From assembly GCF_003025555.1 (NCBI RefSeq), contig NZ_PYMH01000012.1, positions 110,021 through 174,020 of the forward strand: 64,000 nt of DNA, written 5' to 3'. Made by a program: the position numbers and the translations under genes. The notes under the pieces were generated by a model, which saw nothing but the letters and a program-made list of their open reading frames with translations, was not told the origin of the DNA and did not search any database. How positions within the stretch are numbered: the first letter of the stretch is position 1; each line of letters begins with the position of its first letter. Shown here piece after piece: positions 63,501 to 64,000 of this stretch. The stretch is from Photobacterium lutimaris (lineage in GTDB: Bacteria > Pseudomonadota > Gammaproteobacteria > Enterobacterales > Vibrionaceae).

Positions 63501-64000
63501 GTAAAAAAGCCCGAGTCTTTCGACTCGGGCTTAGTATAAGTGGCGGAGTGGCCGGGCTGGCGCTCCAGCGGGACTCATTCGCCTACAAGGCGAACCTATC
63601 CGGCAGATGTAAAAAAGCCCGAGTCTTTCGACTCGGGCTTAGTATAAGTGGCGGAGTGGCCGGGCTGGCGCTCCAGCGGGACTCATTCGCCTGCAAGGCG
63701 AACCTATCCGACAGATGTAAAAAAGCCCAAGCATTTCTGCTTGGGCTTAGTATAAGTGGCGGAGTGGCCGGGCTGGCGCTCCAGCGGGACTCATTCGCCG
63801 ACAAGGCGAACCTATCCGACAGATGTAAAAAAGCCCGAGTCTTTCGACTCGGGCTTAGTATAAGTGGCGGAGCGGCCGGGCTGGCGCTCCAGCGGGACTC
63901 ATTCGCCTGCAAGGCGAACCTATCCGACAGATGTAAAAAAGCCCAAGCATTTCTGCTTGGGCTTAGTATAAGTGGCGGAGTGGCCGGGCTGGCGCTCCAG
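63501..64000 (-). repeat. Tandem array of 108-bp units with minus-strand terminator hairpins; runs off the window
   Basis: Units begin with GTAAAAAAGCCC at 63501, 63609, 63717, 63825 and 63933, exactly 108 bp apart; the fifth is cut by the edge. Each starts (plus strand) with a hairpin of 11 bp and loop TTTC, read on the minus strand as stem-GAAA-stem then six U, i.e. a strong intrinsic terminator for leftward transcription. The hairpin arms are AAGCCCGAGTC in units 1, 2 and 4 and AAGCCCAAGCA in units 3 and 5, each with a perfect partner. The 76-bp cores are nearly identical, with a second hairpin TTCGCC/GGCGAA whose loop varies (TACAA, TGCAA, GACAA) and a third, GCTGG/CCAGC. On the minus strand the core ends CCGGCCACTCCGCCACTTAT, like a tRNA 3' end with CCA before its terminator, but no D-arm or T-loop can be folded. 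Confidence 0.92.

Noticed and set aside
63533..63608. tRNA gene in each repeat unit
   Set aside because: An anticodon-like arm (TTCGC, 7-base loop, GCGAA) and a CCA-like end can be drawn, but there is no T-loop sequence, no D-arm and no 5' acceptor strand on either strand.
63501..64000. CRISPR array
   Set aside because: The period is 108 bp with nearly identical cores and no unique spacers; no cas genes are visible.

Overview
The window (about 50% GC) looks like a chromosomal segment from a Vibrionaceae gamma-proteobacterium, probably Photobacterium, Grimontia or a close relative. I infer this from gene content and order recalled from the family: a ChiS-type chitin sensor kinase next to the complete chitobiose operon, tandem glutamate synthase operons beside yhcC and arcB, a thrLABC operon with a Thr/Ile leader peptide, and AceK away from aceBA. 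No transposase, integrase, phage gene, CRISPR array or rRNA gene is visible. Most of the window is ordinary core genome.

Layout. 0-3.3 kb: the N-terminal half of nfo, grcA behind a textbook FNR-type promoter, a decayed symporter fragment and an intact paralogous symporter. 3.3-8.2 kb: thrC, thrB, thrA and the leader peptide thrL on the minus strand, with a Thr/Ile attenuator. 8.5-12 kb: aceK, a small exported protein, an RraA-family protein and a DUF3293 protein. 12.2-19.1 kb: arcA, then on the minus strand a small lipoprotein overlapping arcB, a PAS-GGDEF diguanylate cyclase and the radical SAM protein YhcC. 19.7-32 kb: two consecutive glutamate synthase operons of clearly different sequence types. 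32-35.3 kb: mtnN, a CbiB/CobD-like protein, btuF and a YadS-family membrane protein. 35.4-38.7 kb: a VOC protein ending in a 7 x 7-bp repeat, tyrS and a LysM/M23 endopeptidase. 38.7-44.7 kb: erpA, clcA, hemL, a tiny Cys-rich membrane peptide too short for routine gene calling, an AI-2E/PerM-type membrane protein and rsmC.

45-63.3 kb is the chitin-oligosaccharide island: the hybrid sensor ChiS, then one co-directional operon encoding a periplasmic chitooligosaccharide-binding protein, two permeases, two ATPases, a GH9 glucosaminidase-type enzyme, a glucosamine kinase, a GH20 hexosaminidase, chitobiose phosphorylase and a phosphohexomutase. Together they predict import of (GlcNAc)2 and partly deacetylated oligomers, phosphorolysis to GlcNAc and GlcNAc-1-P, mutase conversion to the 6-phosphate, and capture of free GlcN by a kinase. 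The leader in front of the binding-protein gene holds direct repeats, an inverted repeat and a terminator-like hairpin.

The least explained feature is at the right edge (63.5-64.0 kb): a perfect-period 108-bp tandem array. Each unit ends, on the minus strand, in an 11-bp terminator hairpin with a GAAA loop. Two hairpin types occur that differ by three fully compensated base pairs. The cores carry a tRNA-3'-end-like string but do not fold as tRNAs. The array resembles in design the repeats behind E. coli tyrT and runs off the window.
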